Of a DNA stretch of 64,000 nucleotides, positions 38,362 through 47,804 are shown piece after piece. Numbering within the stretch: position 1 is the stretch's first letter; every line of letters starts with the position of its first letter. A program made the translations under genes and the position numbers. The stretch is from Chitinophaga pinensis (GTDB lineage: Bacteria > Bacteroidota > Bacteroidia > NS11-12g > UBA955). The notes under the pieces were generated by a model, which was not told where the DNA came from, did not search any database, and saw only the letters and a program-made list of their open reading frames with translations. Location: contig CAMDUE010000015.1 of NCBI GenBank assembly GCA_945877575.1, positions 1-64,000 of the forward strand, read 5' to 3'.

Positions 38362-39942
38362 ATGTCACAAATCAGGCCAGACGAAGTATCCAGCATCTTA
38401 AAAGACCAAATTTCAGGTTTTAGCAGTGCTGCAAGTTTAGAAGAAGTAGGTACTGTACTCCAAGTAGGAGACGGTATTGCTCGTATTTATGGACTTTTCG
38501 GAGTTCAAAGTGGTGAGCTTGTTGAATTCGAAAACGGTGTTCGCGCCGTAGTTTTGAACCTTGAAGAAGACAATGTGGGTGCGGTTTTGATGGGTAGCAG
38601 TACCAACATCAAAGAAGGTGATAAAGTTAAAAGAACCAATAAAATCGCTTCATTGAATGTAGGACACGGAATGCTTGGACGTGTAGTAAATGCATTAGGT
38701 GAACCCATCGATGGTAAAGGTCCTATTCAGGGCGAAATGTTTGAAATGCCCCTTGAGCGTAAAGCACCAGGTGTATTGTTCCGTGAGCCAGTAACTGAAC
38801 CTTTACAAACGGGTATTAAAGCGATTGATGCTATGATTCCTATTGGACGTGGACAGCGTGAGTTGATCATCGGTGACCGTCAAACAGGTAAAACGGCTAT
38901 TGCACTTGATACCATCATCAATCAAAAAGAATTTTACGAAGCTGGAAAGCCCGTATATTGTATTTATGTAGCTTGTGGACAGAAAGAATCTACCGTAAAG
39001 CAAGTAGTTAAAGCATTGGAAGAAAATGGTGCAATGTCTTACACTGTAGTTGTATCAGCTCCTGCTTCAGCTCCTGCACCTTTACAATTCTTTGCTCCAA
39101 TGTCAGGTTGTGCGATTGGTGAATACTTCCGCGACTTAGGATTGCCAGCATTGGTTGTATATGATGATTTATCAAAACAAGCGGTAGCTTACCGTGAGGT
39201 ATCTTTGTTGTTGCGTCGTCCTCCAGGGCGTGAAGCTTATCCTGGTGACGTATTTTATTTGCATAGCCGTATTTTGGAACGTGCTTGTAAGTTGAACTCG
39301 AACGATGAAATTACTTCCAAAATGAATGACCTTCCTGCTAGTTTAGCTGGTAAAGTTAAAGGTGGTGGATCATTGACTGCATTGCCAATCATTGAGACAC
39401 AAGCAGGTGACGTTTCTGCATATATTCCTACTAACGTAATTTCCATTACTGACGGACAGATATTCTTGGAATCTAACTTGTTTAACTCAGGTGTTCGTCC
39501 TGCAATTAACGTAGGTATTTCGGTATCACGTGTGGGAGGTAATGCACAAATCAAGTCTATGAAGAAAGTAGCAGGTACTTTGAAGCTTGACCAAGCTCAG
39601 TACCGTGAATTGGAAGCGTTTGCAAAATTCGGTTCTGATTTAGATGCTGCCACTAAGTCTGTACTTGATAAAGGTTCACGTAACGTAGAAATGTTAAAGC
39701 AAGCTCAGTTCAGCCCTCAATCAGTTGAAAAGCAAATTGCAATGATTTACTTAGGTACTAAAAACTTGTTGCGTACTATTCCTGTGAATCGTGTTCGCGA
39801 GTTTGAAGTTGCTTACGTTGAATATCTTGAAAATAAACACAAAGACGTATTAGATTCATTGAAGGCCGGTAAGATTGATGATAATGTTACCAAAGTTCTT
39901 GAATCTGTAGGCGCAGAATTAGCTAAGAATTATTCAGCTTAA
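38362..39942 (+). CDS. atpA: ATP synthase F1 subunit alpha
   Basis: The 526-residue non-catalytic nucleotide-binding subunit has the N-terminal beta-barrel, Walker [10 protein letters not shown] (about 172-180), the [18 protein letters not shown] Walker B region and the arginine-finger block ([15 protein letters not shown]). The C-terminal helical part is complete. It is 4 bp after atpH. Confidence 0.98.
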   Translation: MSQIRPDEVSSILKDQISGFSSAASLEEVGTVLQVGDGIARIYGLFGVQSGELVEFENGVRAVVLNLEEDNVGAVLMGSSTNIKEGDKVKRTNKIASLNVGHGMLGRVVNALGEPIDGKGPIQGEMFEMPLERKAPGVLFREPVTEPLQTGIKAIDAMIPIGRGQRELIIGDRQTGKTAIALDTIINQKEFYEAGKPVYCIYVACGQKESTVKQVVKALEENGAMSYTVVVSAPASAPAPLQFFAPMSGCAIGEYFRDLGLPALVVYDDLSKQAVAYREVSLLLRRPPGREAYPGDVFYLHSRILERACKLNSNDEITSKMNDLPASLAGKVKGGGSLTALPIIETQAGDVSAYIPTNVISITDGQIFLESNLFNSGVRPAINVGISVSRVGGNAQIKSMKKVAGTLKLDQAQYRELEAFAKFGSDLDAATKSVLDKGSRNVEMLKQAQFSPQSVEKQIAMIYLGTKNLLRTIPVNRVREFEVAYVEYLENKHKDVLDSLKAGKIDDNVTKVLESVGAELAKNYSA

Positions 39943-39961
39943 TTAAAGATTTCGAACCATT

Positions 39962-40837
39962 ATGTCGAATCAAAAAGAAATCAGAGCAAGAATTTCGTCT
40001 ACCATCAGCACACAGCAGATAACCAAAGCTATGAAGTTGGTGAGTGCAACGAAATTGCGTAAAGCGAGCGATGCAATTGTTCGTATGCGCCCTTATGCTT
40101 TGAAATTGCAAGGCATCATGTCGAATCTTCAAGAAAGTGCCGACGATGAAAAATTGGCTGGCTATTTCCATCAAAGGGAGCTTCAAAAAGTCACTTTAGT
40201 AGTGGTAACTAGTGATCGTGGTTTATGCGGTGCTTTCAACGCGAATGTGGTTAAGCGCACAAGAGCGTTGTTGGAAAACGATTATTCCTCATTGGTTAAA
40301 AACAACAAGGTAGAACTTCTTTGTATCGGTAAAAAGGGTGCAGAAAGTTTAAAGCGTTTAGGCTATTCAGTGAATACCGAACACGTGAGTTTGTTGTTGA
40401 CTGCCAATTCTGAATCCGTTTTTGCCTTCGCTCAAACCTTGATTAACAGATTTTTATCTGGAGATACTGATAAAGTGGAAGTGATTTATAATCAGTTCAA
40501 GAATGCCGCTACTCAAATATTGAAGAATGAACCTTTGTTGCCTGTTGCCAAAGCAGCGTCAAACAACAACGTACAGTCAGACTATATTTTTGAGCCTTCA
40601 AAGGTGGCTATCTTGGAAGATTTGATTCCTCGCAGTTTGAAAACACAAGTTTTAAGAGCCATTTTAGATTCTTTGGCTTCAGAACACGGTGCTCGAATGG
40701 TTGCGATGGACAAAGCCACTGAAAATGCAGGAGAACTTCTTAAAGCATTGAAACTAGCTTATAACCAAGCCAGACAAGCAGCAATTACTCGCGAAATTTC
40801 AGAAATCGTGGGTGGTGTTGCCGCTTTGGAAGGATAA
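39962..40837 (+). CDS. atpG: ATP synthase F1 subunit gamma
   Basis: The 291-residue central-shaft subunit shows the conserved N-terminal helix (IRARISSTISTQQITKAMKLVSATKLRKA), the SDRGLCGAFN strand and the C-terminal helix (MDKATENAGELLKALKLAYNQARQAAIT). It is the last gene of the cluster. Genes for subunits beta and epsilon are not in the window, as is usual for Bacteroidota, where they sit elsewhere. Confidence 0.97.
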   Translation: MSNQKEIRARISSTISTQQITKAMKLVSATKLRKASDAIVRMRPYALKLQGIMSNLQESADDEKLAGYFHQRELQKVTLVVVTSDRGLCGAFNANVVKRTRALLENDYSSLVKNNKVELLCIGKKGAESLKRLGYSVNTEHVSLLLTANSESVFAFAQTLINRFLSGDTDKVEVIYNQFKNAATQILKNEPLLPVAKAASNNNVQSDYIFEPSKVAILEDLIPRSLKTQVLRAILDSLASEHGARMVAMDKATENAGELLKALKLAYNQARQAAITREISEIVGGVAALEG

Positions 40838-40856
40838 TATTAAAGAACTCATTATG

Positions 40857-40885
40857 AAAGGCCGCCTCAAAAGGGTGGCCTTTTT
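40857..40885 (+). terminator. terminator of the atp cluster
   Basis: A 10-bp stem (40857-40866 with 40874-40883, one G-T pair) and T-run (40881-40885) end the atp cluster. It abuts the stop of the convergent RSH gene and may slow transcription from that side too. Confidence 0.8.
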
Positions 40886-43124
40886 ATTTGCCTTCTATTC
40901 TGCTTACCTCAATATGTTTATGCGTACTTTTTATTCGGTCGCAAAGCAATTGTAAATCTTCTGAGTTTCTAACCAACACTTCTATTTGTCCGCCAAAAGT
41001 ACCGTCATCATGGGCCTTGATGTTGATGCTTTTCATATTTACTTCCATATCTTTAGAGATGATATCAGCAATCTTGCTTACAATACCTACGTCATCAATA
41101 CCTCTAACGGAAATATTCGCATCAAATGCTGTTTCATATACTGATCTCCACGTGGCAGGAATGATTCTATATCCATATTGACTCATTAGCTTCGATGCGT
41201 TGGGACAGGTAGTTCTGTGTATTTTTACACCTTCACCCACGGTTATAAACCCAAAAATTGGTTCTCCAGGCAGCGGATTGCAGCATCTTGCTAAAGAATA
41301 GGGTAGGTCATAATCTTCGCCAAAAACAATTTGTGCTGCTTTTTTTCTTTTATTTTCTGGGGATTTATTTACTCCATCTTTACTAGCAGGAGCAACCGAA
41401 TCTTTGGTTTTGTCTTTATTAAGAATTTCCAATAGCAACTCTTTATTCATTCTAATTTGCCCATCGGCAACAGCATGAAAGAATTCGCTACTATGAGAAT
41501 AACCGTAGTGTTTATTGAGTAATTTTATGTTCTTATCGGTAAAATTTATTGCGTGTTTCTGGAACATACGTTCCATGATTTGCCTTCCTCGACCTGATTG
41601 TTTGGTTTTTTCGTCTCGAAGAAATTCACGAATTTTCGATTTAGATCTTCCTGTTTTTACTATACTCAACCAATGTTGAGTTGCCCTGTATTTGGTTGTA
41701 GTTAGTATTTCAACAATATCTCCATTTTTTAACTCATGGCTGATAGGAACGAGTTTATTGTTGACTTTTGCGCCAAGTGTTTTTAAACCCACTTCGGTGT
41801 GAATGGAAAATCCAAAATCAAGGGCAATAGAGCCCATTGGGAGCGATTTTACAGCTCCTTTGGGTGTAAATACATAGATATCTTCTCCAAGTAAAGTATT
41901 CTTGAATTCATTGACCAAATCAAGGGCTGATAAATCATTGTTGTCTAAGGTTTCTTTTACAGCATCTAACCAATGATCAAAGGCCTGATCTTGAGGAGTA
42001 GGAGCAACATCTTCAGTATGAATGGCTTTATATCTCCAATGCGCAGCAAGTCCGCGTTCCTCAATTTCATCCATCCTTTTGGAACGAATTTGTACCTCAA
42101 CCCACCTTCCTTTTGGACCTAAAACGGTTGTGTGTAATGCTGAATATCCGTTGTTTTTGGGCCTGCTCAACCAATCTCTAAGACGAGATTCGTGAGTTTG
42201 ATAACTATCTGATATTATGCTATATACACGCCAGCAGTCTGTTTTTTCTTGATTAATGGGAGAATCTACAATGATTCTAATGGCAAAGGCATCATAAACT
42301 TCCTCAAAGGGAATGCCTTGTTTTTGCATCTTTTTATGGATGCTGTAAATACTTTTTGGGCGACCCTTTATTTCATGAATATTCAAACCAGACGCATTCA
42401 AGGTTTCCTTGATAGGTTCTATGAATTCCCGAATATAACGTTGTCTACTGAGCTTTGATTCTGCAATCTTTGATGATATTTCTCTATACACGGATGGATC
42501 CGTGAATTTTAATGCCAAATCTTCCATCTCCGTTTTGATGGCATTTAAACCCAGTCTGTGTGCCAGTGGAGCGTAGATATACATGGTCTCCGAAGCAATT
42601 TTCAGTTTGGTGTTTTCTGAAACCGACCCCAACGTTCTCATATTGTGGAGTCGATCACACAACTTGATGAGTATCACCCTAAGATCTTCGCCCAGGGTGA
42701 GTAGCATTTTTTTGAAATTCTCAGCTTGGATGCTAGAATTGTCAACGGCTTCAAATACAACGGAAATTTTGGTTAATCCATTGATTATATCAGCCACTTT
42801 CGGTCCAAATCGACGTTCAATTTCATCAAGAGTAACGTCGGTATCTTCTACCACATCGTGAAGAAGTGCAGAAATAACCGACGTAGACCCTAGTCCCAAT
42901 TCGCCTACTGCAATTTGTGCAACGGCTAAAGGGTGGAAAATGTATGGTTCACCACTTTTTCGGAAGGTGCCTTCGTGTGCACGCGCGGCAAAATCGAAGG
43001 CCTCCCGAATTTTAGCGGATTTTTCCTTGGTGATTCTTTTTCCCAAGGTGCGTAACAACTGACGGTATCGGTTCAGTAGTTCTGTCCGATAAGCTTCATA
43101 AACTTCCCCGTCAAGCAGCGCCAT
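40884..43124 (-). CDS. spoT: bifunctional (p)ppGpp synthetase/hydrolase (RSH)
   Basis: The 746-residue long RSH protein has an HD hydrolase domain (about 45-200) with the metal motif ALLHDVVEDT intact. The synthetase domain (about 240-370) shows RLRDWLSRPKNNGYSALHTTV and the preceding IRIIVDS aspartate. A TGS domain (about 405-470, VFTPKGAVKSLPMGSIALDFGF), a helical and CC region (RCCNPLPGEPIFGFI) and a C-terminal ACT domain follow. Both activities appear intact, so it makes and degrades the stringent-response alarmone. It lies 1 bp downstream of the M20 peptidase gene. Confidence 0.95.
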   Translation of the reverse strand: MALLDGEVYEAYRTELLNRYRQLLRTLGKRITKEKSAKIREAFDFAARAHEGTFRKSGEPYIFHPLAVAQIAVGELGLGSTSVISALLHDVVEDTDVTLDEIERRFGPKVADIINGLTKISVVFEAVDNSSIQAENFKKMLLTLGEDLRVILIKLCDRLHNMRTLGSVSENTKLKIASETMYIYAPLAHRLGLNAIKTEMEDLALKFTDPSVYREISSKIAESKLSRQRYIREFIEPIKETLNASGLNIHEIKGRPKSIYSIHKKMQKQGIPFEEVYDAFAIRIIVDSPINQEKTDCWRVYSIISDSYQTHESRLRDWLSRPKNNGYSALHTTVLGPKGRWVEVQIRSKRMDEIEERGLAAHWRYKAIHTEDVAPTPQDQAFDHWLDAVKETLDNNDLSALDLVNEFKNTLLGEDIYVFTPKGAVKSLPMGSIALDFGFSIHTEVGLKTLGAKVNNKLVPISHELKNGDIVEILTTTKYRATQHWLSIVKTGRSKSKIREFLRDEKTKQSGRGRQIMERMFQKHAINFTDKNIKLLNKHYGYSHSSEFFHAVADGQIRMNKELLLEILNKDKTKDSVAPASKDGVNKSPENKRKKAAQIVFGEDYDLPYSLARCCNPLPGEPIFGFITVGEGVKIHRTTCPNASKLMSQYGYRIIPATWRSVYETAFDANISVRGIDDVGIVSKIADIISKDMEVNMKSINIKAHDDGTFGGQIEVLVRNSEDLQLLCDRIKSTHKHIEVSRIEGK

Positions 43125-43125
43125 A

Positions 43126-44493
43126 TTACTTGTTTAATTCAGCGAAATGGTGGAAGAACCTTGGAATGGTTTCAATTCCTTTAAAGTAATTGAAAACTCC
43201 GTAGTGTTCGTTAGGGCTGTGAATCGCATCACTATCCAATCCGAATCCCATTAATACTGTTTTGGTTTGCAATTCTTTTTCGAATAGAGCTACAATAGGA
43301 ATACTTCCGCCGCCTCTGCTTGGAATGGGCTCTTTGCCAAAAGTATCGAACATGGCCTTTGCCGCCGCTTTGAATGGAACACTATCAGTTGGAGTAACTA
43401 CAGGTTCACCGCCGTGGTGAGGAGTTACCTTTACTTTTACACCTTTAGGTGCAATAGATTCGAAGTGCTTTTGGAAGATTTCAGTAATTTTATCAGAGGT
43501 TTGATTTGGGACCAATCGCATAGATATTTTCGCATATGCCTTACTTGGCAAAACGGTTTTTGCACCTTCGCCAATGTAACCGCCCCAAATACCATTGACG
43601 TCTAATGTTGGACGTATACCGGTTCTCTCAATGGTTGAAAAGCCAGCTTCACCCATTACATCTTCAATGTCTAGGTGTTTTTTGTATTCATTGATATCGA
43701 AGGGAACCTTCGCCAAAGCATCGCGATCAGCAGCAGAAACCTCCAACACATCTTCATAAAATCCAGGAATGGTTATATGACGATTTTCATCGTGCATGCT
43801 GGCAATCATTTGGCACAATACGTTGATTGGATTTGCAACTGCTCCGCCATAAACGCCTGAATGAAGATCAATGTTTGGACCTGTCACCTCCACTTCCACG
43901 TATGACAGTCCACGTAAACCAACATCAATGCTTGGAATGTCATTAGCAATCATAGAAGTGTCTGAGATTAAAATAACGTCTGCCTTGAGTTTTTCTTTGT
44001 TATTGCGGCAATAGGTTCCGAGGTTCGAACTTCCAACTTCCTCTTCACCTTCAATCATGAATTTGATGTTACACGCCAACGAATTGGTTTGCATCATGGT
44101 TTCGAAGGCTTTAACATGCATAAATGCTTGTCCTTTATCATCGCAGGCACCACGAGCATATATTTTACCGTCTCTGATGGTGGGTTCAAATGGGGGAGTG
44201 TGCCAAAGTTCGTTTGGAACGCTGGGTTGCACATCATAATGCCCGTAAACTAAAACTGTAGGAAGGTTAGGGTCAATTATTTTTTCTGCGTATACTATGG
44301 GATATCCTGCGGTTTCCTCTAATTCAACGTGGTCTGCACCTGCAGATTTGATGAATTCGGCCACTTTTTCAGCACATTTTCTGACTTCGGCTGAATAAGA
44401 AGAGTCAGCGCTTATGCTTGGAATTCGAAGAATTTCAAATAGTTCCTCTAAAAATCGCTCACGATTTGCTTCAATATAACTCAAAGTTGACAT
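43126..44493 (-). CDS. M20-family dipeptidase
   Basis: The 455-residue metallopeptidase has the zinc site residues of the M20 clan: VLVYGHYDVQP (first His and Asp), ARGACDDKGQ, the catalytic Glu pair in MIEGEEEVGSSN, and a late HSPNEHYG histidine. A dimerisation domain is inserted at about 190-310. It cleaves dipeptides or removes terminal residues; the precise substrate is unknown. It is divergent from the small ORF at 44532. Confidence 0.9.
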   Translation of the reverse strand: MSTLSYIEANRERFLEELFEILRIPSISADSSYSAEVRKCAEKVAEFIKSAGADHVELEETAGYPIVYAEKIIDPNLPTVLVYGHYDVQPSVPNELWHTPPFEPTIRDGKIYARGACDDKGQAFMHVKAFETMMQTNSLACNIKFMIEGEEEVGSSNLGTYCRNNKEKLKADVILISDTSMIANDIPSIDVGLRGLSYVEVEVTGPNIDLHSGVYGGAVANPINVLCQMIASMHDENRHITIPGFYEDVLEVSAADRDALAKVPFDINEYKKHLDIEDVMGEAGFSTIERTGIRPTLDVNGIWGGYIGEGAKTVLPSKAYAKISMRLVPNQTSDKITEIFQKHFESIAPKGVKVKVTPHHGGEPVVTPTDSVPFKAAAKAMFDTFGKEPIPSRGGGSIPIVALFEKELQTKTVLMGFGLDSDAIHSPNEHYGVFNYFKGIETIPRFFHHFAELNK

Positions 44494-44519
44494 AGCGGCA
44501 ATTTACAAAGAAATTCGCG

Positions 44520-44527
44520 TAATTTTG
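44520..44527 (+). promoter_or_regulatory. -7 box of the small membrane-protein gene
   Basis: TAATTTTG fits TAnnTTTG and ends 4 nt before the GTG at 44532. Confidence 0.5.
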
Positions 44528-44531
44528 CAGC

Positions 44532-44726
44532 GTGAATCCCGATACTTCGACAGCCGCCCAACTTCAACGACAAGCAGAAATCAACGCATTTAAAGGTGAT
44601 GTTTTTCTATGGGAAGTGGTGCTGACCATCATCATTTTTGTGGCCGCTTATTTTGCACTGAAGAAGTTCAAATCCTCAGAAATTCAAGCCAAAAACCACA
44701 ATAAAAAATACCGGTCGGAGTTGTGA
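44532..44726 (+). CDS. small single-helix membrane protein
   Basis: The 64-residue ORF starts with GTG and has a polar N-terminus, one transmembrane helix (about 26-43, LWEVVLTIIIFVAAYFAL) and a lysine-rich C-terminus. I recognise no family. A perfect -7 box four bases upstream and the plausible membrane topology support that it is expressed. Its stop abuts repeat array 2. Confidence 0.5.
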   Translation: MNPDTSTAAQLQRQAEINAFKGDVFLWEVVLTIIIFVAAYFALKKFKSSEIQAKNHNKKYRSEL

Positions 44727-44734
44727 ATATTGGT

Positions 44735-45190
44735 ACATAGTCTATGGTACTTAGTACCTAGTACCTGGTCCTGAGACCAGAGGATAGGCTAGAGGCTAGA
44801 GGCTAGAGGCTAGAGGCTAGAGGCTAGAGACTAGAGACTAGAGACTAGAGACTAGAGACTAGAGACTAGAGACTAGAGACTAGAGGCTAGAGACTAGAGG
44901 CTAGAGACTAGAGACTAGAGGCTAGAGGCTAGAGACTAGAGGCTAGAGGCTAGAGGCTAGAGGCTAGAGACTAGAGGCTAGAGGCTAGAGACTAGAGACT
45001 AGAGACTAGAGACTAGAGACTAGAGACCAGAGGATAGACTAGAGACTAGAGACTAGAGGCTAGAGGCTAGAGGCTAGAGGCTAGGTACCAAAGACTAGAA
45101 TCCGAAACCCGAAACCCGAAACCCGACACCCGACACCCGACACCCGGTACCTGATACCTGATACCCGGTACTTGGTACTTGGTACCCGAA
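44735..45190. repeat. heptanucleotide repeat array 2 (GGCTAGA/GACTAGA)
   Basis: The stretch between the small ORF and scoB holds no gene. Its core (about 44776-45085) is some 44 units of 7 bp, each GGCTAGA or GACTAGA in an irregular order. Flanks carry GGTACC-rich and CCCGAAA/CCCGACA heptamers like array 1. A 14-bp irregular segment (GAGACCAGAGGATA) occurs at both 44773 and 45023, pointing to internal duplication. The core contains dozens of CTAG tetramers, which are normally rare in bacteria. The array lies between convergent genes and no ordinary terminator is visible. Confidence 0.9.
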
Positions 45191-45192
45191 AC

Positions 45193-45846
45193 CTATAATT
45201 CGATTACCGGTATTTTGCCTTCCACAACCAAACGACCTTCGGTTTTTTGCTTGACCTCATCAATGGTTACACCGGGGGCAATTTCACGCAGTTCAAATCC
45301 TCGGGAAGTGATTTCAAAAACGCCCAATTCGGTGACTACTTTTTTAACACATTTTAAACCTGTTATGGGCAGGGTACAAGCACTCAAAAGCTTGCTTTCA
45401 CCAGCCTTATTGGTGTGTTGCATAGCAACAATGATGTTTTTGGCAGACGCTACTAAATCCATAGCTCCACCCATGCCTTTGACCATTTTTCCGGGTATTT
45501 TCCAATTGGCAATATCGCCTTGATCGCTTACTTCCATCGCTCCAAGAACGGTTAAATCAACCTTTCCTGCTCTGATCATCCCAAAGCTGGTGGCACTGTC
45601 AAAGAGTGACGCTCCCGCAGCCATGGTAATGGTTTGTTTACCTGCATTGATCAAATCTGGATCTTCCTCGCCCTCAAAGGGAAATGGACCCATGCCCAAA
45701 AGTCCGTTTTCGCTCTGAAGCACCACTTCAATGCCCTCGGGTATATAATTGGCCACCAACGTGGGAATACCAATTCCTAAGTTGACATAGTACCCGTCTT
45801 TCAATTCACGAGCAATTACCTGAGCGATACCAAACTTATCTAACAT
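45193..45846 (-). CDS. scoB: 3-oxoacid CoA-transferase subunit B
   Basis: From the ATG at 45846 the 217-residue protein has the CoA-transferase beta-subunit pattern: GYYVNLGIGIPTLV, the catalytic glutamate in LQSENGLLGMGPFP, GAMEVSDQGDIANWKIPGK, and GMGGAMDLV. It transfers CoA from succinyl-CoA to acetoacetate or similar acids together with subunit A. The alpha-subunit gene is not adjacent: the upstream neighbour is a cytochrome. Its -7 box starts in that gene's stop codon and ends 6 nt before the ATG. Confidence 0.92.
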   Translation of the reverse strand: MLDKFGIAQVIARELKDGYYVNLGIGIPTLVANYIPEGIEVVLQSENGLLGMGPFPFEGEEDPDLINAGKQTITMAAGASLFDSATSFGMIRAGKVDLTVLGAMEVSDQGDIANWKIPGKMVKGMGGAMDLVASAKNIIVAMQHTNKAGESKLLSACTLPITGLKCVKKVVTELGVFEITSRGFELREIAPGVTIDEVKQKTEGRLVVEGKIPVIEL

Positions 45847-45852
45847 GTTGCA

Positions 45853-45860
45853 CAAATTTA
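45853..45860 (-). promoter_or_regulatory. -7 box of scoB, overlapping the cytochrome stop codon
   Basis: TAAATTTG on the minus strand fits the consensus. Its TAA (45860-45858) is the stop of the cytochrome gene. The scoB ATG is 6 nt away. Confidence 0.6.
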
Positions 45861-47801
45861 ACGCGCTTGATTCAAAAACTTCAAATGAACTTTCTTTTTT
45901 TCGACGTCGCCCACTCGGTCATACAATTCCGATAAAAATAGATGCGCCGTCTGATTGTTCGGTTCCAACTCCAAAACCTTCAAATAAGCACGTTTGGCCT
46001 CAGTGAGTTTGTTGGTCAAGAAATTCACGCTGCCCCAGTTTATCCAAGTCAAGGGGTGTTTTTGAGCCCTGCTTAATTGAGATTTTAACAATATTTCTGC
46101 GTCCGATAATTTTTTAGATCGAATCAGTGCATTGGCATATTCTGATCCAAAATCGAGGTCTAATTTCATCAATTCATGTGCGCGCTTATAAAATGGGAGG
46201 GCCTTGCCCAGCATTTTAAGTTCATCAAAACTCTTTGCCACGCGGTAGTTGGTCCAAGCATCGTCCGATTCTGAAACAACATCAAAGTTTTTATTGGTGA
46301 GATCTACCACCATCTGAAATTGACGTTTAACAAAATTCAAATGAATTTTCAATTCAACTTCATTTTCAGAGCCCATTAACTCTTGAGCCTTGTCTAAATA
46401 CAAAGTTTTATCATCAAACTTCTCGAAATAGCTGATGTATCCCCTGATTTGATCTGCTGATTTTGGATTTTTATTGTTCACGGCATGCAGTCCCAACAAA
46501 GCGCCTTTGGTTGCATCGAGGTTGTTTATATTTTGAGGACGTTGAATCTTATGGTCGTGCACCATCACGTGAGGAATGTCTTCCGCTCCGCTTCCTGGCA
46601 TGTGGCACCCTACACAGCCGTTTTGGTGGATTTGTTTTTTCGGAGGAAGTTTACAGCCCTTAAACTCGCTCTTTTGACTCTGCTCATTGTGGCAACCCCT
46701 ACACGTGTTATTGAAAGTTTGAATTCTGGTGGCTTTTACGCTCACATGCGGATTATGACAGCTGATACATGTGAAGTTTACTTTTTTATCGTAAACATCT
46801 GTGTTTTTTGGATTTGTTTTAATGAAACATTCGCTCTGCTGAAACCTATCAGAATGGCCTGCCATCACGAAATAATCGTTGTTTTCATACTTGGGCATGT
46901 AAACTTCAAAAACGTCAGAAAGCTTCATACCCGGTCTAAAGTCTTCAAAATGCTTACCGGGTTTTAACACATTATTGCCTTGCAGATGGCAACGTTGGCA
47001 AATATCAACCTGTCGTTGGTACGATAATCTTTTGGGATTCACGATGCTTCGGTCTGCTTCCTTAGAAGTATCAACCAGAATGCCCTGTTTTTTTAAATTC
47101 ACATGGAGTTCACCGGGCCCATGGCAACGTTCACAATCAATTCCTAATGGTATCTTTTCAAAGAAGTTTTTAGATTCCTTATTTACCGTGGGCATTGCAT
47201 TGTGGCAACTCATGCACTCTACGTCAATTTTACGCGCAAAACCGGAGTTGTTTTCTTTGAAACCCGGCGGAAGATCCCAAATGCCTTTTTGAGTGTAATA
47301 GGTCAGAGGCGCCTGGTAGAGGTAGTTTCCATCTTTCCAAAAATGACTGTTGGTGTGTTGTCCGCTGCCAATAATAAAAGGAATGTGCTCTTTTCTGGAG
47401 CCCACAATTTGACCTCCAAACAAGGTGTGCTCGGCAATAAACAAACTGTCTTTATTCCAAAATGCTTGATACCAACGGTTGGTTTTGGGGTCTTTTATTA
47501 CTGGGGATGCTTTATCTCCTTTAAAAACCAATATTTCTTGTCCGTTTAATGGAAACTGGGCACTCGACTTTTCAGGTGTGGCAGCTCCAAAACTTTTGCC
47601 CATTCCGGTGTGAATGAAGGTTTCGTGTACGTTGGAATGACAGGTTTGACATTCCTTCATGCCTACATAGTTTACGGTGTCATGAAGATTCCAAAATGCT
47701 AATGTGTCGCTTTGCTCAGGACCAGAGTTTGACTGAAAAAATTGGCAGGAAAAAATGAAGAATGCACTTACAATGGCTGTAAATGTTACAATTCGTTTCA
47801 T
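45858..47801 (-). CDS. seven-haem cytochrome c lipoprotein with TPR tail
   Basis: The 647-residue protein has a lipobox (IFSC at about 19) and seven CxxCH haem-binding motifs: CQTCH, CMSCH, CERCH, CQRCH, CISCH, CRGCH and CVGCH, spread between about residues 50 and 400. The last 200 residues are TPR-like helices (YFEKF..., NALIRSKKLSDAEILL). It resembles exported multihaem cytochromes of the cytochrome c554/NrfA-like superfamily found in Bacteroidota, but no catalytic assignment is safe. It probably moves electrons in the periplasm or at the outer membrane. It lies 3 bp downstream of the T9SS cargo gene. Confidence 0.85.
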   Translation of the reverse strand: MKRIVTFTAIVSAFFIFSCQFFQSNSGPEQSDTLAFWNLHDTVNYVGMKECQTCHSNVHETFIHTGMGKSFGAATPEKSSAQFPLNGQEILVFKGDKASPVIKDPKTNRWYQAFWNKDSLFIAEHTLFGGQIVGSRKEHIPFIIGSGQHTNSHFWKDGNYLYQAPLTYYTQKGIWDLPPGFKENNSGFARKIDVECMSCHNAMPTVNKESKNFFEKIPLGIDCERCHGPGELHVNLKKQGILVDTSKEADRSIVNPKRLSYQRQVDICQRCHLQGNNVLKPGKHFEDFRPGMKLSDVFEVYMPKYENNDYFVMAGHSDRFQQSECFIKTNPKNTDVYDKKVNFTCISCHNPHVSVKATRIQTFNNTCRGCHNEQSQKSEFKGCKLPPKKQIHQNGCVGCHMPGSGAEDIPHVMVHDHKIQRPQNINNLDATKGALLGLHAVNNKNPKSADQIRGYISYFEKFDDKTLYLDKAQELMGSENEVELKIHLNFVKRQFQMVVDLTNKNFDVVSESDDAWTNYRVAKSFDELKMLGKALPFYKRAHELMKLDLDFGSEYANALIRSKKLSDAEILLKSQLSRAQKHPLTWINWGSVNFLTNKLTEAKRAYLKVLELEPNNQTAHLFLSELYDRVGDVEKKKVHLKFLNQAR

Positions 47802-47804
47802 TTC

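Noticed and set aside
46485-46967. 160-codon open frame on the plus strand
   Set aside because: It lies wholly antisense to the seven-haem cytochrome gene and its product is Cys/His-rich only because it mirrors the haem motifs.
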